Positions 18,621-28,011 of a stretch of 64,000 bases of DNA are shown piece by piece. Each line of letters opens with the position of its first letter. Position 1 is the stretch's first letter. The translations under genes and the position numbers were made by a program. The notes under the pieces are model-generated. The model did no database searches. It was not told the DNA's origin and saw only the letters and a program-made list of their open reading frames with translations. The stretch lies in NCBI GenBank assembly GCA_029252045.1, contig JAQXCD010000022.1:86663-150662 (forward strand), given 5' to 3'. Source of the DNA: Sulfitobacter sp. Its GTDB lineage: Bacteria > Pseudomonadota > Alphaproteobacteria > Rhodobacterales > Rhodobacteraceae.

Positions 18621-21461
18621 TCATGATCCTACCTTCCATTTCAGCTCGGACGGGGCGTTGGGCACCGGAGAGTTGATGGGCGGGAGAGCGGGTTGCGAAA
18701 GAGCATCCTTTGGCGCGTCGACTTTGCGGACTGCGACTTTCAGGTCGAACCATGCGGCCTGTCCTGTAATCGGGTCAGAGTTGGCCCACCGCATGCCGTC
18801 GCCTTTTGGTGGCATCAGCTCGTGAATGATATGGTTCAGCAAAAAGCCCTTGGTCGCTTCTGGTGCTTTTTCATCCAAGGCCCAGGCACCTTTGCGTTTG
18901 CCGATGGCGTTCCATGTCCAGATTGTATTTTCGTTCAAAGCGGCCATTTCCATCACGGGGACTGTGATGGCGCCATGGGGCGAGGTGATCTCGGCCCAGT
19001 CGCCATCTTGCAGCACGTGGGCGCGCATCAGCTTGGTCGGCAGATACATCGGGTTGCGGCCGTGGAGTTGGCGGAGCCATGCATTCTGGCTGCCCCATGA
19101 GTGGTACATTGCCATGGGGCGTTGTGTGAGTGCGTTGACGGTGAAGCCTTCGTTGCCTTGCTGGTCTGTCTCGTACCAGATCGGCAGAGGCGACATCTTT
19201 TCCTTGATGCGGGCGCGCAGGTGATCCGGCGGCTGGCGTTTGCCGTGGCCTTCGGCGGCCAGTTGGAATTTGCGCATCGGTTCCGCGTAGAGTGTGAACA
19301 GATAGGGTTGCGGTGTATCGAACAGGCCAATTTTCACGGCCCAATCCTGATAGGCTGCGTTCCATGGTTTGTAGTAGTTGGCACCATCGGGGATGTGTTC
19401 AACGAAGAAGCCGCCGTTCTCGATGTAATTGTCCAGCTGGGATGCGTTTGGGCCGCCGCGCCCGCCTTGGGGCCCGTTTTCGCCCATGCGCCATCCGGCA
19501 AGGGGGCCCACACCCGGGCGGCGTTCGTGGTTGACGATGTAGTCTGCGTAATCGGCGTATTTCTGGCTGCCGTCTTCGTTGGTGAAAGCGGGCAGGCCCA
19601 GCTTGGCGCCCAGATCACATAGCGCTGATTGGAAGCCTTTTACGTTGCGGTCAGGCTCTACCACAGGCCAGCGGATGGCATCGGCCAGTCCGTCGGCCTC
19701 GCAAATGGGGCGATCCAGCAGGGAGATGCAGTCATGCCGTTCGAGATAGGTGGTATCGGGCAGGATCAGGTCCGAGTAGGCGACCATCTCGGAGCTGTAG
19801 GCATCGGAATAGATGATGCGGGGAATGACGTATTCGCCGTTTTCGTCTTTATCCGTCAGCATCCCCATCACGCCTGAGGTGTTCATGGAGGAGTTCCACG
19901 ACATGTTCGCCATATACATGAACAGGGTGTCAATTTTGTAGGGATCTCCGGCGTGGGCGTTGGAGATGACCATATGCATCAGGCCGTGAACGGACATGGG
20001 GTTTTCCCATGTGAACGCCTTGTCGATACGGGCGGGTGAGCCGTCTTCCTTGAGCGCAAGATCATCAGGGCCGTGCACAAAGCCCAAGTGTGGGCCGTTG
20101 AGGGCAGCGCCCGGATTTACGCCGGTATGGGGTTTGGGATGTGCCGTGGCGGGTTTGGGGTAAGGTGGCTTGAACCGGAAGCCGCCGGGCACTTCGACGG
20201 TGCCAAGGATGATTTGCAGCGTGTGAAGCGCGCGGCAGGTCTGGAAGCCGTTGGTATGGGCTGAGATACCGCGCATGGCGTGGAAGGAGACGGGGCGGCC
20301 TGTCATCGTCTTGTGATGCTCGCCGCGGAAATCGGTCCACTCGTGGTCCAGCTCGAAGGATTCCTCGAATGCGACGCGGGCCAGTTCGGCGGCCAGCGTG
20401 CGGATGCGTTTGGCGGAGATGCCGCAACGCGCGGCCACGGCCTCGGGCGCGTATTGGTCGTCCAGATACATTTCCGCCATCTGGTGGAATACGGGACGGT
20501 GGGTGATGCCGGCATCGCGGTAGGTGGCGGCCAGATCGGGGCGTACGCCCTTTTGATCGTAGGGGGCGAGCTTGCCTGTGGTGCGGTCGATCACCAGTTC
20601 CTTGCCGTTTTCGTCGCGCAGTTTCAGGCCGAACTCGGGTGATTTTTCGTCGCCGTTGATCAGCACAGCGGCGTCTGTGTATTGCGCGAGATAGTGCAGG
20701 TCCATCTTGCCCGCCTTCATCAGGCAGTGGATCATCGACAGGATGAACAAGCCGTCGGTGCCCGGTGTAATGCCGACCCAGTCATCGGCCACGGCGTTAT
20801 AGCCGGTGCGGATCGGGTTTACGCCGATCACACGCGCACCGCGTTTCTTGATCTTGCCGATGCCCATTTTGATGGGGTTGCTATCGTGGTCTTCGGCGAC
20901 GCCGAACAGCATAAACAGCTTGGTATGGTCCCAATCGGGTTGACCGAACTCCCAGAACGCCCCACCCATGGTGTAGATGCCAGCAGCAGCCATGTTGACC
21001 GAGCAGAACCCACCGTGGGCTGCGTAATTGGGCGTGCCAAAGGACTGTGCCCAGAGCGATGTAAAGCTTTGCGACTGGTCGCGGCCTGTGAAGAACGCCA
21101 GCTTCTCGGGGTTCGTCTCGCGGATGGGTTTCAGCCAACTTGCGGCGATCTCATAGGCCTCGTCCCAGCTGACTTCCTCGAACTTGCCTTCGCCGCGCTC
21201 GCCCACACGTTTCATCGGCGCGCGCAGGCGCGACGGCGCGTTGTGCTGCATGATGCCGGCGGAGCCTTTGGCGCAGAGCACACCTTTGTTCACGGGGTGG
21301 TCGCGGTTGCCCTCAATGTAGGCGACCTTCAGATCGCCCAGCGGGTCTTTTTTCATGTGGACGTTGATGCCGCAGCGGCAGGCGCACATGTAGCAAGTTG
21401 TCTTGCGGATCTCGTCGGAGACTTTCGGGCTCAGGTCCAGCGTGGGCTGTTTGTGGGTCAT
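18621..21461 (-). CDS. soeA: Molybdopterin subunit of cytoplasmic-facing sulfite dehydrogenase
   Basis: The 946-residue protein is a DMSO-reductase-family molybdoenzyme. The N-terminal 4Fe-4S ligands are CYMCACRC and the later GVLCAKG. There is no twin-arginine signal, so the catalytic subunit stays in the cytoplasm, unlike periplasmic DmsA. Known SoeABC enzymes oxidise sulfite to sulfate on the cytoplasmic side and reduce quinone. The gene lies 16 bp from pta and downstream of xsc, whose reaction releases sulfite; a Ruegeria pomeroyi cluster with the same order is known to me from the literature. The start follows AGGAGA. A polysulfide/thiosulfate reductase-like enzyme is the main alternative. 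Confidence 0.85.
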   Translation of the reverse strand: MTHKQPTLDLSPKVSDEIRKTTCYMCACRCGINVHMKKDPLGDLKVAYIEGNRDHPVNKGVLCAKGSAGIMQHNAPSRLRAPMKRVGERGEGKFEEVSWDEAYEIAASWLKPIRETNPEKLAFFTGRDQSQSFTSLWAQSFGTPNYAAHGGFCSVNMAAAGIYTMGGAFWEFGQPDWDHTKLFMLFGVAEDHDSNPIKMGIGKIKKRGARVIGVNPIRTGYNAVADDWVGITPGTDGLFILSMIHCLMKAGKMDLHYLAQYTDAAVLINGDEKSPEFGLKLRDENGKELVIDRTTGKLAPYDQKGVRPDLAATYRDAGITHRPVFHQMAEMYLDDQYAPEAVAARCGISAKRIRTLAAELARVAFEESFELDHEWTDFRGEHHKTMTGRPVSFHAMRGISAHTNGFQTCRALHTLQIILGTVEVPGGFRFKPPYPKPATAHPKPHTGVNPGAALNGPHLGFVHGPDDLALKEDGSPARIDKAFTWENPMSVHGLMHMVISNAHAGDPYKIDTLFMYMANMSWNSSMNTSGVMGMLTDKDENGEYVIPRIIYSDAYSSEMVAYSDLILPDTTYLERHDCISLLDRPICEADGLADAIRWPVVEPDRNVKGFQSALCDLGAKLGLPAFTNEDGSQKYADYADYIVNHERRPGVGPLAGWRMGENGPQGGRGGPNASQLDNYIENGGFFVEHIPDGANYYKPWNAAYQDWAVKIGLFDTPQPYLFTLYAEPMRKFQLAAEGHGKRQPPDHLRARIKEKMSPLPIWYETDQQGNEGFTVNALTQRPMAMYHSWGSQNAWLRQLHGRNPMYLPTKLMRAHVLQDGDWAEITSPHGAITVPVMEMAALNENTIWTWNAIGKRKGAWALDEKAPEATKGFLLNHIIHELMPPKGDGMRWANSDPITGQAAWFDLKVAVRKVDAPKDALSQPALPPINSPVPNAPSELKWKVGS

Positions 21462-21477
21462 GGTCTCTCCTGACGGG

Positions 21478-22476
21478 TTATGTGGCGGCCTGAAGCGTGG
21501 TTACAGCGATCATGTTGGTCACATCGGCGGCGGTACAGCCGCGCGACAGGTCGTTAGCCGGTTTGGCAAGGCCCTGAAGGACGGGGCCGATGGCGTCGCA
21601 CCCCCCGATCCGCTGGGCAATTTTGTAGCCGATATTGCCGGCATCGAGGTTCGGGAAGATCAGCACGTTGGCATGGCCCGCCACTTTTGATCCGGGCGCT
21701 TTGGAGGCGCCGACGGAGGGCACAAAGGCGGCGTCGAATTGCAACTCGCCATCGGCGGGCAAATCGGGGTGACTGGCGTGCAAAAGTGCAAGCGCGTCGG
21801 TGACTTTGGTCACCCGTTCGTGACGTGCCGACCCTTTGGTGGAAAAGCTGAGCATGGCCACCTTGGGCATATCACCCAGCAGTTGGGTGCACGACGCCGC
21901 AGATTGCGCGGCAATGGCGGCCAGTTCAGCAGCGTCAGGGTCAATAACCAAGCCGCAATCGCCGAAGATCATGGCCGATCTTCCGCTGGGATGGTTCGCA
22001 GGGAGTGCCATCAGAAAGAACGAGGACACAAGTGCCGCATCGGGGGCTTTGCCGATCATGGTGAGGGCGGCGCGTACCGTGTCCGAGGTGGTCGCGACGG
22101 CCCCGCCCACGGTGCCATCCGCATCGCCGTTGCGCACCATCAGGGCGGCAAAAACCATCGGGTCGCGGGCCTGTTGGGCGGCAACTTCTTCGCTCACGCC
22201 CTTGTGCTTGCGCAGGTCGTAGTAGAGCGCGGCATAGGTTGCGGTCAGCGTCGAGTTTTCGGGGTCTTGGATGTGCAGACCTTCGCGGCCTGTGGCGCCT
22301 GCGTCCGCGAGCCGTTCTTTGATCTGCGCTGTCGGGCCAACCAGAGTGATCGGACCCATTCCGGTATTGAGTGCATCCAAAGCGCCGGCCACAACCCTTG
22401 GGTCGTGGCCTTCACTCAGGACGATGTGGGCAGGCCGGGCGGCTGCGCGGTTTTGTAGATCACGCAGAACATTCAT
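21478..22476 (-). CDS. pta: Phosphate acetyltransferase
   Basis: The product has 332 residues, the short single-domain Pta type, with the LSEGHDPRVV start, GLVIDPDAAELAAIA and FPNLDAGNIGYKIAQRIGG segments of the family. It converts the acetyl phosphate made by sulfoacetaldehyde acetyltransferase into acetyl-CoA. It lies between xsc (38 bp) and soeA (16 bp), all on the same strand, so one transcript should supply carbon recovery and sulfite disposal together. Confidence 0.93.
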   Translation of the reverse strand: MNVLRDLQNRAAARPAHIVLSEGHDPRVVAGALDALNTGMGPITLVGPTAQIKERLADAGATGREGLHIQDPENSTLTATYAALYYDLRKHKGVSEEVAAQQARDPMVFAALMVRNGDADGTVGGAVATTSDTVRAALTMIGKAPDAALVSSFFLMALPANHPSGRSAMIFGDCGLVIDPDAAELAAIAAQSAASCTQLLGDMPKVAMLSFSTKGSARHERVTKVTDALALLHASHPDLPADGELQFDAAFVPSVGASKAPGSKVAGHANVLIFPNLDAGNIGYKIAQRIGGCDAIGPVLQGLAKPANDLSRGCTAADVTNMIAVTTLQAAT

Positions 22477-22514
22477 TCCGGCCTTACCCTTTTGTCTGAC
22501 ACGTGGATCGTCAC

Positions 22515-24293
22515 TTAGACTGTTTGCTCACGCATGTCGGCGGCGTCGATGCCTGCAACCTGCACTGGCTGCTTCATCGCGTCACGGCGGAAAGGGTCAC
22601 CCAGTTCCTGATTGATCATCGCTTCGATCAGGGTGGTCTTGCCGTGGTTCATCTGGTCGTCGATCGCTTTGGCGAGGGCTGCTGTCAGCTCTTCCTGAGT
22701 GCGGGCGACAACACCTTGCAAGCCGCAAGCTTGCGCGATGCCGGCGTAGGAAACCTGCTCGTCCAGCTCGGTGCCGACAAAGTTATCATCGAACCAAAGG
22801 GTCGAGTTCCGCTTTTCCGCGCCCCACTGGTAGTTGCGGAAAACGATCTGCGTGACCGGAGGCCAGTCACCACGGCCAATCGCCGTCAGTTCGTTCACTG
22901 CGATGCCAAATGCGCCGTCACCGGCAAAACCGACAACCGGCACGTCAGGCTGGCCGATTTTCGCGCCAACAATGGCGGGCAGACCGTAGCCGCAGGGGCC
23001 GAACAGGCCGGGTGCGAGGTATTTGCGGCCCTCATTGAAAGAAGGATAAGCGTTGCCGATGGCGCAGTTGTTGCCGATGTCGGAGGAGATGATCGCCTCT
23101 TGTGGCAGCGCCTGCTGGATCGCACGCCATGCCATGCGTGGGGACATCCAGTCAGGCTTGGCCGCACGGGCGCGCACGTTCCAGTCTGTGCCGGGATCGT
23201 CCTGCTCTTCTGTCATGGAGGTCAGTTCCTGCGCCCATGCGGATTTTGTCTGGGCGATAAGGGCTGTGCGGTCCTTGCGTCCTGTGTCGCCTGCGGTCTC
23301 GGCCAGTTTGGCCGTGATGGATGTTGCGACTTTGGCGGCGTCACCTACGATACCCACGGTGACCTTTTTGGTCAGGCCGATGCGGTCGGGGTTGATGTCG
23401 ACCTGAATAATTTTGGCATCTTTGGGCCAGTAATCAATGCCGTAGCCGGGCAGGGTCGAGAACGGGTTGAGGCGGGTACCGAGGCAGAGCACCACATCAG
23501 CTTTCGCGATCAGCTCCATGCCGGCCTTCGATCCGTTGTAGCCCAGTGGGCCTGCAAACAGGGGGTGGTTGCCGGGGAAGGCATCGTTGTGCTGGTAGCC
23601 GACGCAAACAGGCGCATCCAGCTTTTCAGCCAGCACGCGGGAGGCTTCGATACCGCCCTTGGCCAGAACCACACCAGCACCGTTCAGGATGACGGGGAAC
23701 TTGGCGGTCGACAGCATCTCGGCTGCTTTGGCAACGGCGTTTTCGCCACCCTGTGGCAGTTCAAAATCCACCACTTCGGGGATTTCGATGTCGATGACTT
23801 GGGTCCAGAAATCGCGCGGCACGTTGATCTGCGCAGGGGCAGAGGCGCGCTTGGCTTGCATGATCACGCGGTTCAGTGTTTCGGCGATGCGCGATGGGTC
23901 ACGCACTTCTTCCTGATAGGCCACACAATCGGCGAACAGGTTCATCTGCTCCATCTCCTGGAAGCCACCCTGACCGATGGTTTTATTCGCGGCCTGTGGG
24001 GTTACCAAAAGTAAAGGAGTGTGGTTCCAATATGCTGTCTTTACCGCAGTTACAAAGTTGGTGATGCCGGGGCCGTTCTGGGCGATCATCATGGACATTT
24101 TGCCAGTGGCACGGGTGTAGCCGTCAGACATCATACCGGCGGAGCCTTCATGCGCGCAGTCCCAGAACTTGATCCCCGCTTTGGGGAAGATGTCCGAGAT
24201 CGGCATCATGGCAGAGCCGATAATGCCAAACGCATGCTGGATGCCGTGGCGCTGCAGCGTTTTTACGAAAGCTTCTTCGGTGGTCATCTTCAT
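22515..24293 (-). CDS. xsc: Sulfoacetaldehyde acetyltransferase
   Basis: A 592-residue thiamine-diphosphate enzyme that splits sulfoacetaldehyde with phosphate into acetyl phosphate and sulfite. It starts MKMTTEEAFVKTLQRHGI, has the ThDP motif GDGAFGIAVNELTAIGRGD and ends at the family's usual length. Acetolactate synthase is the obvious look-alike, but the neighbours (tauR, pta, soeABC) identify Xsc. The start at 24293 follows AAGGA with 9 bases of spacing. Direct repeats resembling TauR boxes lie 74-106 bases upstream. Confidence 0.95.
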   Translation of the reverse strand: MKMTTEEAFVKTLQRHGIQHAFGIIGSAMMPISDIFPKAGIKFWDCAHEGSAGMMSDGYTRATGKMSMMIAQNGPGITNFVTAVKTAYWNHTPLLLVTPQAANKTIGQGGFQEMEQMNLFADCVAYQEEVRDPSRIAETLNRVIMQAKRASAPAQINVPRDFWTQVIDIEIPEVVDFELPQGGENAVAKAAEMLSTAKFPVILNGAGVVLAKGGIEASRVLAEKLDAPVCVGYQHNDAFPGNHPLFAGPLGYNGSKAGMELIAKADVVLCLGTRLNPFSTLPGYGIDYWPKDAKIIQVDINPDRIGLTKKVTVGIVGDAAKVATSITAKLAETAGDTGRKDRTALIAQTKSAWAQELTSMTEEQDDPGTDWNVRARAAKPDWMSPRMAWRAIQQALPQEAIISSDIGNNCAIGNAYPSFNEGRKYLAPGLFGPCGYGLPAIVGAKIGQPDVPVVGFAGDGAFGIAVNELTAIGRGDWPPVTQIVFRNYQWGAEKRNSTLWFDDNFVGTELDEQVSYAGIAQACGLQGVVARTQEELTAALAKAIDDQMNHGKTTLIEAMINQELGDPFRRDAMKQPVQVAGIDAADMREQTV

Positions 24294-24352
24294 AGCGGGT
24301 GATCCTTGATGTTATGTGAATACGAATCTTGTTTTGCTGTATGGTACGGAGT

Positions 24353-24399
24353 CTGGGTCTAAAGGGTTAGGGCCAGATTTTAAGACGGAATATGACCAG
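24353..24399 (-). promoter_or_regulatory. Candidate TauR-binding repeats upstream of xsc
   Basis: On the xsc strand, CTGGTCATAT (24399-24390) and CTGGCCCTAA (24376-24367) are spaced 23 bases start to start. An opposite-strand copy, CTGGGTCTAA (24353-24362), makes an inverted repeat with the second box around AGGG. The known TauR target in Rhodobacter capsulatus is, from memory, CTGGACYTAA in direct repeat. The distal box lies in the end of the tauR coding region. Confidence 0.5.
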
Positions 24400-25864
24400 C
24401 ATGTGTCATTGCTTCTATCTCTGACGCAAGCGCTTGCAGTCCGTCAGGTATCCGGCTCGACGGGATCGAGGAATACCCGAGCCGGTAGAAATTGCGGGGC
24501 TGTTCTTCGCCGTTGAAAAATGAATGTCCGGGTTCGATGAGGACACCGCGGGTGCGGGCGCGGGCCGCCAGCTGTTTAGCGTCAATCCCTTCGGGGGCGC
24601 GCATCCAGAAGGACGAGCCACCATGTGCGCCCTGTCCTGCAATTTGCAGGTCGTATTTCGCAATCGCCTCTTCCATCTTGGTGCGGCGTTCATGCAGCAC
24701 GTTGCCCATCCGACGGACCAGCGCATCGTAATGGCCCAGCGACAGGAAGTAGGAGGCCGTGCGTTGGATGTGGCCGGGCGGATGGCGCAGCACCGAAGCG
24801 CGCAGGGCGCGGGCCTCGCGAATGAACGGCTCGGACCCGACCAGATACCCAAGGCGCAAACCGGGAAACAGCGATTTGGAAAAGCTGCCCACATAGATCA
24901 CGCGGCCATCGGTATCGAGCGATTTGAGGGCGGGTGAAGGCGGGCGCAGAAATGACGTCTCGAACTCGTAATCGTCCTCGACGATGATGGCATCCATCTC
25001 GCGCGCACGGGCCAGTAATTCGCGGCGGCGGGCCATAGGCATGGTCGCGTTGGTGGGGCATTGGTGGCTGGGGGTGGTGAAAATCACATCCGTATCAGGC
25101 GGAATGGCCTCGGGGGGCAGGCCGTCCTGATCCACCCGCACAGGCGACACATGGCAGCGTGATTGCACCAGAATATCGCGCAGAGCGTGATAGCAGGGGT
25201 CCTCCAGGGCTGCGCGTCTGCGTTGTGTGAGCAGGACCTGTGCGGTCAGCCACAGCGCGTTCTGTGCGCCCATTGTGATCAGGATTTGTTCGGGGGCAGC
25301 GGTGATGCCGCGGCGCGGCAGAGTGTGGCGCGCAATAAACTCGATTAGCTGGGGATCATCCTGATCGTAGTAGTCGGAGGTCATCGAGGTGAAGTCACGC
25401 TGGCCCAGAGCCTGCAACGCACAAAGGCGCCAGTTGGCATGGTCAAACAGCGTTTGATCGGCCTGCCCATAGACGAAGGGATAGCGATATTGGGACCAGT
25501 CTTGTGGCTTGCGCGGGGTGACGCCGCCGCTGAACTTTTGACCGATGGCGCGGGTCCAGTCGACTGAGTCCAGAGTATCAGGGCTGGGCGTGAAAGAGGG
25601 TGGACTGGGCGCATTCTCGGACACAAAATAGCCGGAGCGCCCTTTGGAGGCGAGGTAATCATTGGCCAGAAGTTCGGTATAGGCGATGGTCACGGTGATC
25701 CGGCTGACCCCGAGATGTAGCGCCAGTTTTCGGGTGGAGGGCAGCTTTTCCCCGCGTTGGAAACGGCCCGACAAAATGCCCTGCGCGATCATCTGCTGGA
25801 TCTGCGACTGCAAGGTGCCCTGAGCATCGGGCTTAAGGAAAAACGTCTCTACCGGAAGGGCCAT
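24380..25864 (-). CDS. tauR: TauR, MocR-type GntR/aminotransferase-like activator of taurine genes
   Basis: The 494-residue protein has an N-terminal GntR winged helix (residues about 15-80; GEKLPSTRKLALHLGVSRITVT) joined to a fold-type-I aminotransferase-like domain (about 110-490). The pyridoxal-phosphate lysine sits in YVGSFSKSLFPGLRLGYL. MocR proteins sense substrates with the aminotransferase domain; TauR activates taurine genes in relatives. It lies 86 bp upstream of xsc on the same strand. The repeat pair at 25880-25911 overlaps its own promoter region, so autoregulation or a divergent target is possible. Confidence 0.88.
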   Translation of the reverse strand: MALPVETFFLKPDAQGTLQSQIQQMIAQGILSGRFQRGEKLPSTRKLALHLGVSRITVTIAYTELLANDYLASKGRSGYFVSENAPSPPSFTPSPDTLDSVDWTRAIGQKFSGGVTPRKPQDWSQYRYPFVYGQADQTLFDHANWRLCALQALGQRDFTSMTSDYYDQDDPQLIEFIARHTLPRRGITAAPEQILITMGAQNALWLTAQVLLTQRRRAALEDPCYHALRDILVQSRCHVSPVRVDQDGLPPEAIPPDTDVIFTTPSHQCPTNATMPMARRRELLARAREMDAIIVEDDYEFETSFLRPPSPALKSLDTDGRVIYVGSFSKSLFPGLRLGYLVGSEPFIREARALRASVLRHPPGHIQRTASYFLSLGHYDALVRRMGNVLHERRTKMEEAIAKYDLQIAGQGAHGGSSFWMRAPEGIDAKQLAARARTRGVLIEPGHSFFNGEEQPRNFYRLGYSSIPSSRIPDGLQALASEIEAMTHAGHIPS

Positions 25865-25879
25865 GAGGCATCTTGTATA

Positions 25880-25911
25880 TTGGACCTAATTGGAAATCAA
25901 TCTGGACCTAG
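25880..25911 (+). promoter_or_regulatory. TauR-box direct repeats upstream of tauR
   Basis: TTGGACCTAA (25880-25889) and CTGGACCTAG (25902-25911) are direct repeats 22 bases apart, two helical turns, and are nearly identical to the CTGGACYTAA box reported for TauR. They are oriented away from tauR, as expected if they once served a divergent target such as tpa, which is divergent from tauR in some relatives. They lie 16-47 bases before the tauR start codon. Confidence 0.65.
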
Positions 25912-26123
25912 TGAGGGGTGAAATGAAGTTTCACAGGACATTTAGCATAGGGAATTCTGAAGATAGTGAAATTAATAATTGAGACTATGGGTTTCAAAAG
26001 TGATGCCATTTCGTGAGTTGGATGCCGGTGCCATCGGTACACCCCCTGTACACCGTGCGGTGTCTTTTGAGAGTTTTAGCTTTGGGGTTTCATGCTTGGG
26101 CCGGAAATTGAGGGAGAAGGCAA

Positions 26124-26465
26124 ATGAACCGTAAAGACGCACATAGCCAGATGATCCACGAACTGGAGCGGTTGCAGGAGGAGATGTCGGCGCAGTGGCT
26201 CGACAAGAGCCTGCCAGATGATTGGAGCGGGCTGGATTTCTGGGACGAGGTGAAGCGCAAGAAAATGCGGGTCACGATCCGGCTGGATGCCGATATGGTC
26301 GCGTGGTTCCGCAAAATGGGCCCCAACTATGGCCCGCGCATCAACAAGGTTCTGCGGATCTATTACGCGGGTGTCGTATCGGGGAATGTGTCTGCCTACC
26401 CCAATGACCGGGTGGTGCCGCGTTTGCAGTTGGCGGCGCAGAGAGATGGACAAGCTGCGGGCTGA
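26124..26465 (+). CDS. BrnA-like antitoxin without a partner toxin
   Basis: The 113-residue product has a charged N-terminal helix and a central KRKKMRVTIRLDADMVAWFR followed by NYGPRINKVLRIYY, the ribbon-helix-helix pattern of BrnA antitoxins (KVRVTIRLD, then RINxVLR). In type II BrnT/BrnA modules the toxin gene precedes the antitoxin by a short gap. Upstream here are 259 bases with no brnT-like frame, so the antitoxin is an orphan. GGGAGAAGG provides a good ribosome site. It may be a relic or a stand-alone DNA-binding protein. Confidence 0.65.
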   Translation: MNRKDAHSQMIHELERLQEEMSAQWLDKSLPDDWSGLDFWDEVKRKKMRVTIRLDADMVAWFRKMGPNYGPRINKVLRIYYAGVVSGNVSAYPNDRVVPRLQLAAQRDGQAAG

Positions 26466-26814
26466 TTTGAAGAGGTGAGGGACGTGTGGCAAGGCCTTTG
26501 GCTGTTGGGGTGATATCGGCAGAATACGGTGAGCGGCAGGTTTGAGCTTAGTTCGCCGAATTCTGCGTGATGCATGGATGTCTTTTGTCAAGAGAGAGCC
26601 AAAAACCTTCCACAACTGGTTAGGTTTTGAACTGGGTTTGTGGCGGCGCGGATTTGGGTGGTTTTGGGCACTTCCAAAAAGGAGCGTTTTTGGAAGAGCC
26701 AGAAGTGTCACCGATGCAGGCGTTCTTCGCAATCGAACTGTGGCGGCTTTCCCAGACCTAATTCCTCACTTACACATTGGCCTTTAGAAGACATCTAGAC
26801 TGCGGAGGTGAATT
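26466..26814. other. 349-bp low-GC spacer, no convincing gene
   Basis: I find no supported gene. It holds a perfect 10-bp inverted repeat, CTTCCAAAAA (26671-26680) and TTTTTGGAAG (26687-26696) around GGAGCG, and a 7-bp inverted pair GCAGAAT/ATTCTGC (26519-26525, 26560-26566). The end supplies GGAGG (26804-26808) for the following gene. A short open frame at 26542-26787 lacks a credible start site and known motifs. Confidence 0.5.
26671..26696. repeat. Perfect 10-bp inverted repeat
   Basis: CTTCCAAAAA and TTTTTGGAAG surround a 6-base GGAGCG loop. The T-tract lies in the stem rather than after it, so this looks more like an operator, a small-RNA hairpin or an element scar than a standard terminator. 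Confidence 0.5.
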
Positions 26815-27735
26815 TTGGCGCAAGGAAATAACTCGAAGAACCATCACTGGTGGCCAGTTGGTTTGCAAAAATATTGGACTGACAGGCGTGGAGATCTTTC
26901 GTGGATTGAACCAAACGGCGCAACAAAAAAAAAGAGGTCAGCGAACAAGAAAATTGGTTATAAACGTTATGGTCATACGATGCTCAAGGGTAGTGTCTGG
27001 GAAAGTAATTTTGAGAGTAAATTTGATGTTGATAACGAGGTTCATCACATAATCAGTGGTATTTGTGACCTAAAACCTTTCGGACGAACGCCTTCAGAAT
27101 TCTTTACCATGCTCAGACTCACCCGAAAGAAGGACCGCACACTTCGGGATATGTGCAAGTTCTATCATCTAGACGAAAAACTTCACCGCAATTTACTTTT
27201 GCTTCTACACTCGCTCCTTATCAGAAGCCCTTCTAATAGATCCCAATACGAAGGTACTCCGAGATTGATCTGACTGCCTCCCAATGAAGACGTTGGAAAA
27301 GCCAACGTGATTCAGAACTACAGTATCGCAAAGAAGCTTTGTCAGAATGGGTTTATCTCAAATCAGTATTTCGTACTTTTACATTCACCTCTGAAAAAGT
27401 TTGTCTTCGGTGATGGAAGCCTCGACTGGTTGACCAGTGGTTTGATCGCAAATCGTATCAATGGGCGCGCCCTTCTACCGCTTACACCCCACATCTGCGT
27501 GTATTTCTGTACGCCAATGTCGATGCGGACAACGCCAAACTGTGCGTCTCTAAGTGCAGCCCCATGGATGGTGGATTGGGTAAACCAGATTACTCAGACC
27601 TACTCCAAGGATCAGCTCTTCTTTCTTGGGAAACCTCCCAAACTGATCGACGCTTTTCATCAGCAGAAATTCCTTGAACACAAAGAAAAAACTGACGCTT
27701 TAATCGGCATGCTAGATGAGGTCGCAGGCATCTGA
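26815..27735 (+). pseudogene. DUF4238-like gene interrupted by one in-frame TGA
   Basis: Translation begins at TTG 26815, six bases after a perfect GGAGG, with MAQGNNSKNHHWWPVGLQKY, similar to the N-terminal NHH pattern of DUF4238 proteins. After 152 codons a TGA at 27271-27273 stops the frame. The same frame continues to 27735 with sensible protein (LPPNEDVGKANVIQNYSIAK onwards; later LLPLTPHICVYF and PPKLIDAFHQQKF). The intact product would be about 306 residues. CGA to TGA is the likely change. Codon use and GC are lower than in the neighbours, which suggests transfer. Read-through at TGA-C is possible but unsupported. Confidence 0.65.
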
Positions 27736-27976
27736 AGGCGGCATGGTTCGTTATTTATGGGCTTTAGCAAACTTTAGTTACATGCGCTGTATCCATAATC
27801 ATGGATGTGAAACGGCGATGTATGACCTTCCAAAAACGACCGTTTGTTGAACGGTGCGCCGAAGCAGACTTTGGCGCATGTTGAACTATGGTCCGAAAAG
27901 TCCCGCACAGCGGGCCAGCGGGTAGGGTCGTCCCGTATTAAGGGGCAGTCAAACAATTGCGCCCATGTCTGAACAG

Positions 27977-28011
27977 AAAAAAGGCCCCGCGTTTCCGCGA
28001 GGCCTTTTGTT
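27977..28011 (-). terminator. Terminator of tpa
   Basis: GGCCTCGCGG and CCGCGGGGCC-type arms close on a GAAA/TTTC loop, flanked by A/T runs on both sides (AAAAAAGGCC and GGCCTTTT). It lies 18 bp after the tpa stop and could act in both directions. Confidence 0.85.

Noticed and set aside
16896..21461. DMSO reductase DmsABC
   Set aside because: The catalytic subunit has no twin-arginine signal and the operon is fused to xsc-pta, which favours sulfite dehydrogenase SoeABC. A formate or thiosulfate enzyme is less likely for the same reason.
26542..26787. 81-residue ORF between the antitoxin and the DUF4238-like gene
   Set aside because: It lacks a credible start context and recognisable sequence, spans the 10-bp inverted repeat and overlaps the ribosome-site side of the next gene.
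27774..27956. 60-residue ORF on the minus strand near the tpa end
   Set aside because: No ribosome site, no family-like sequence, and it sits in a 241-bp spacer that looks degenerate.
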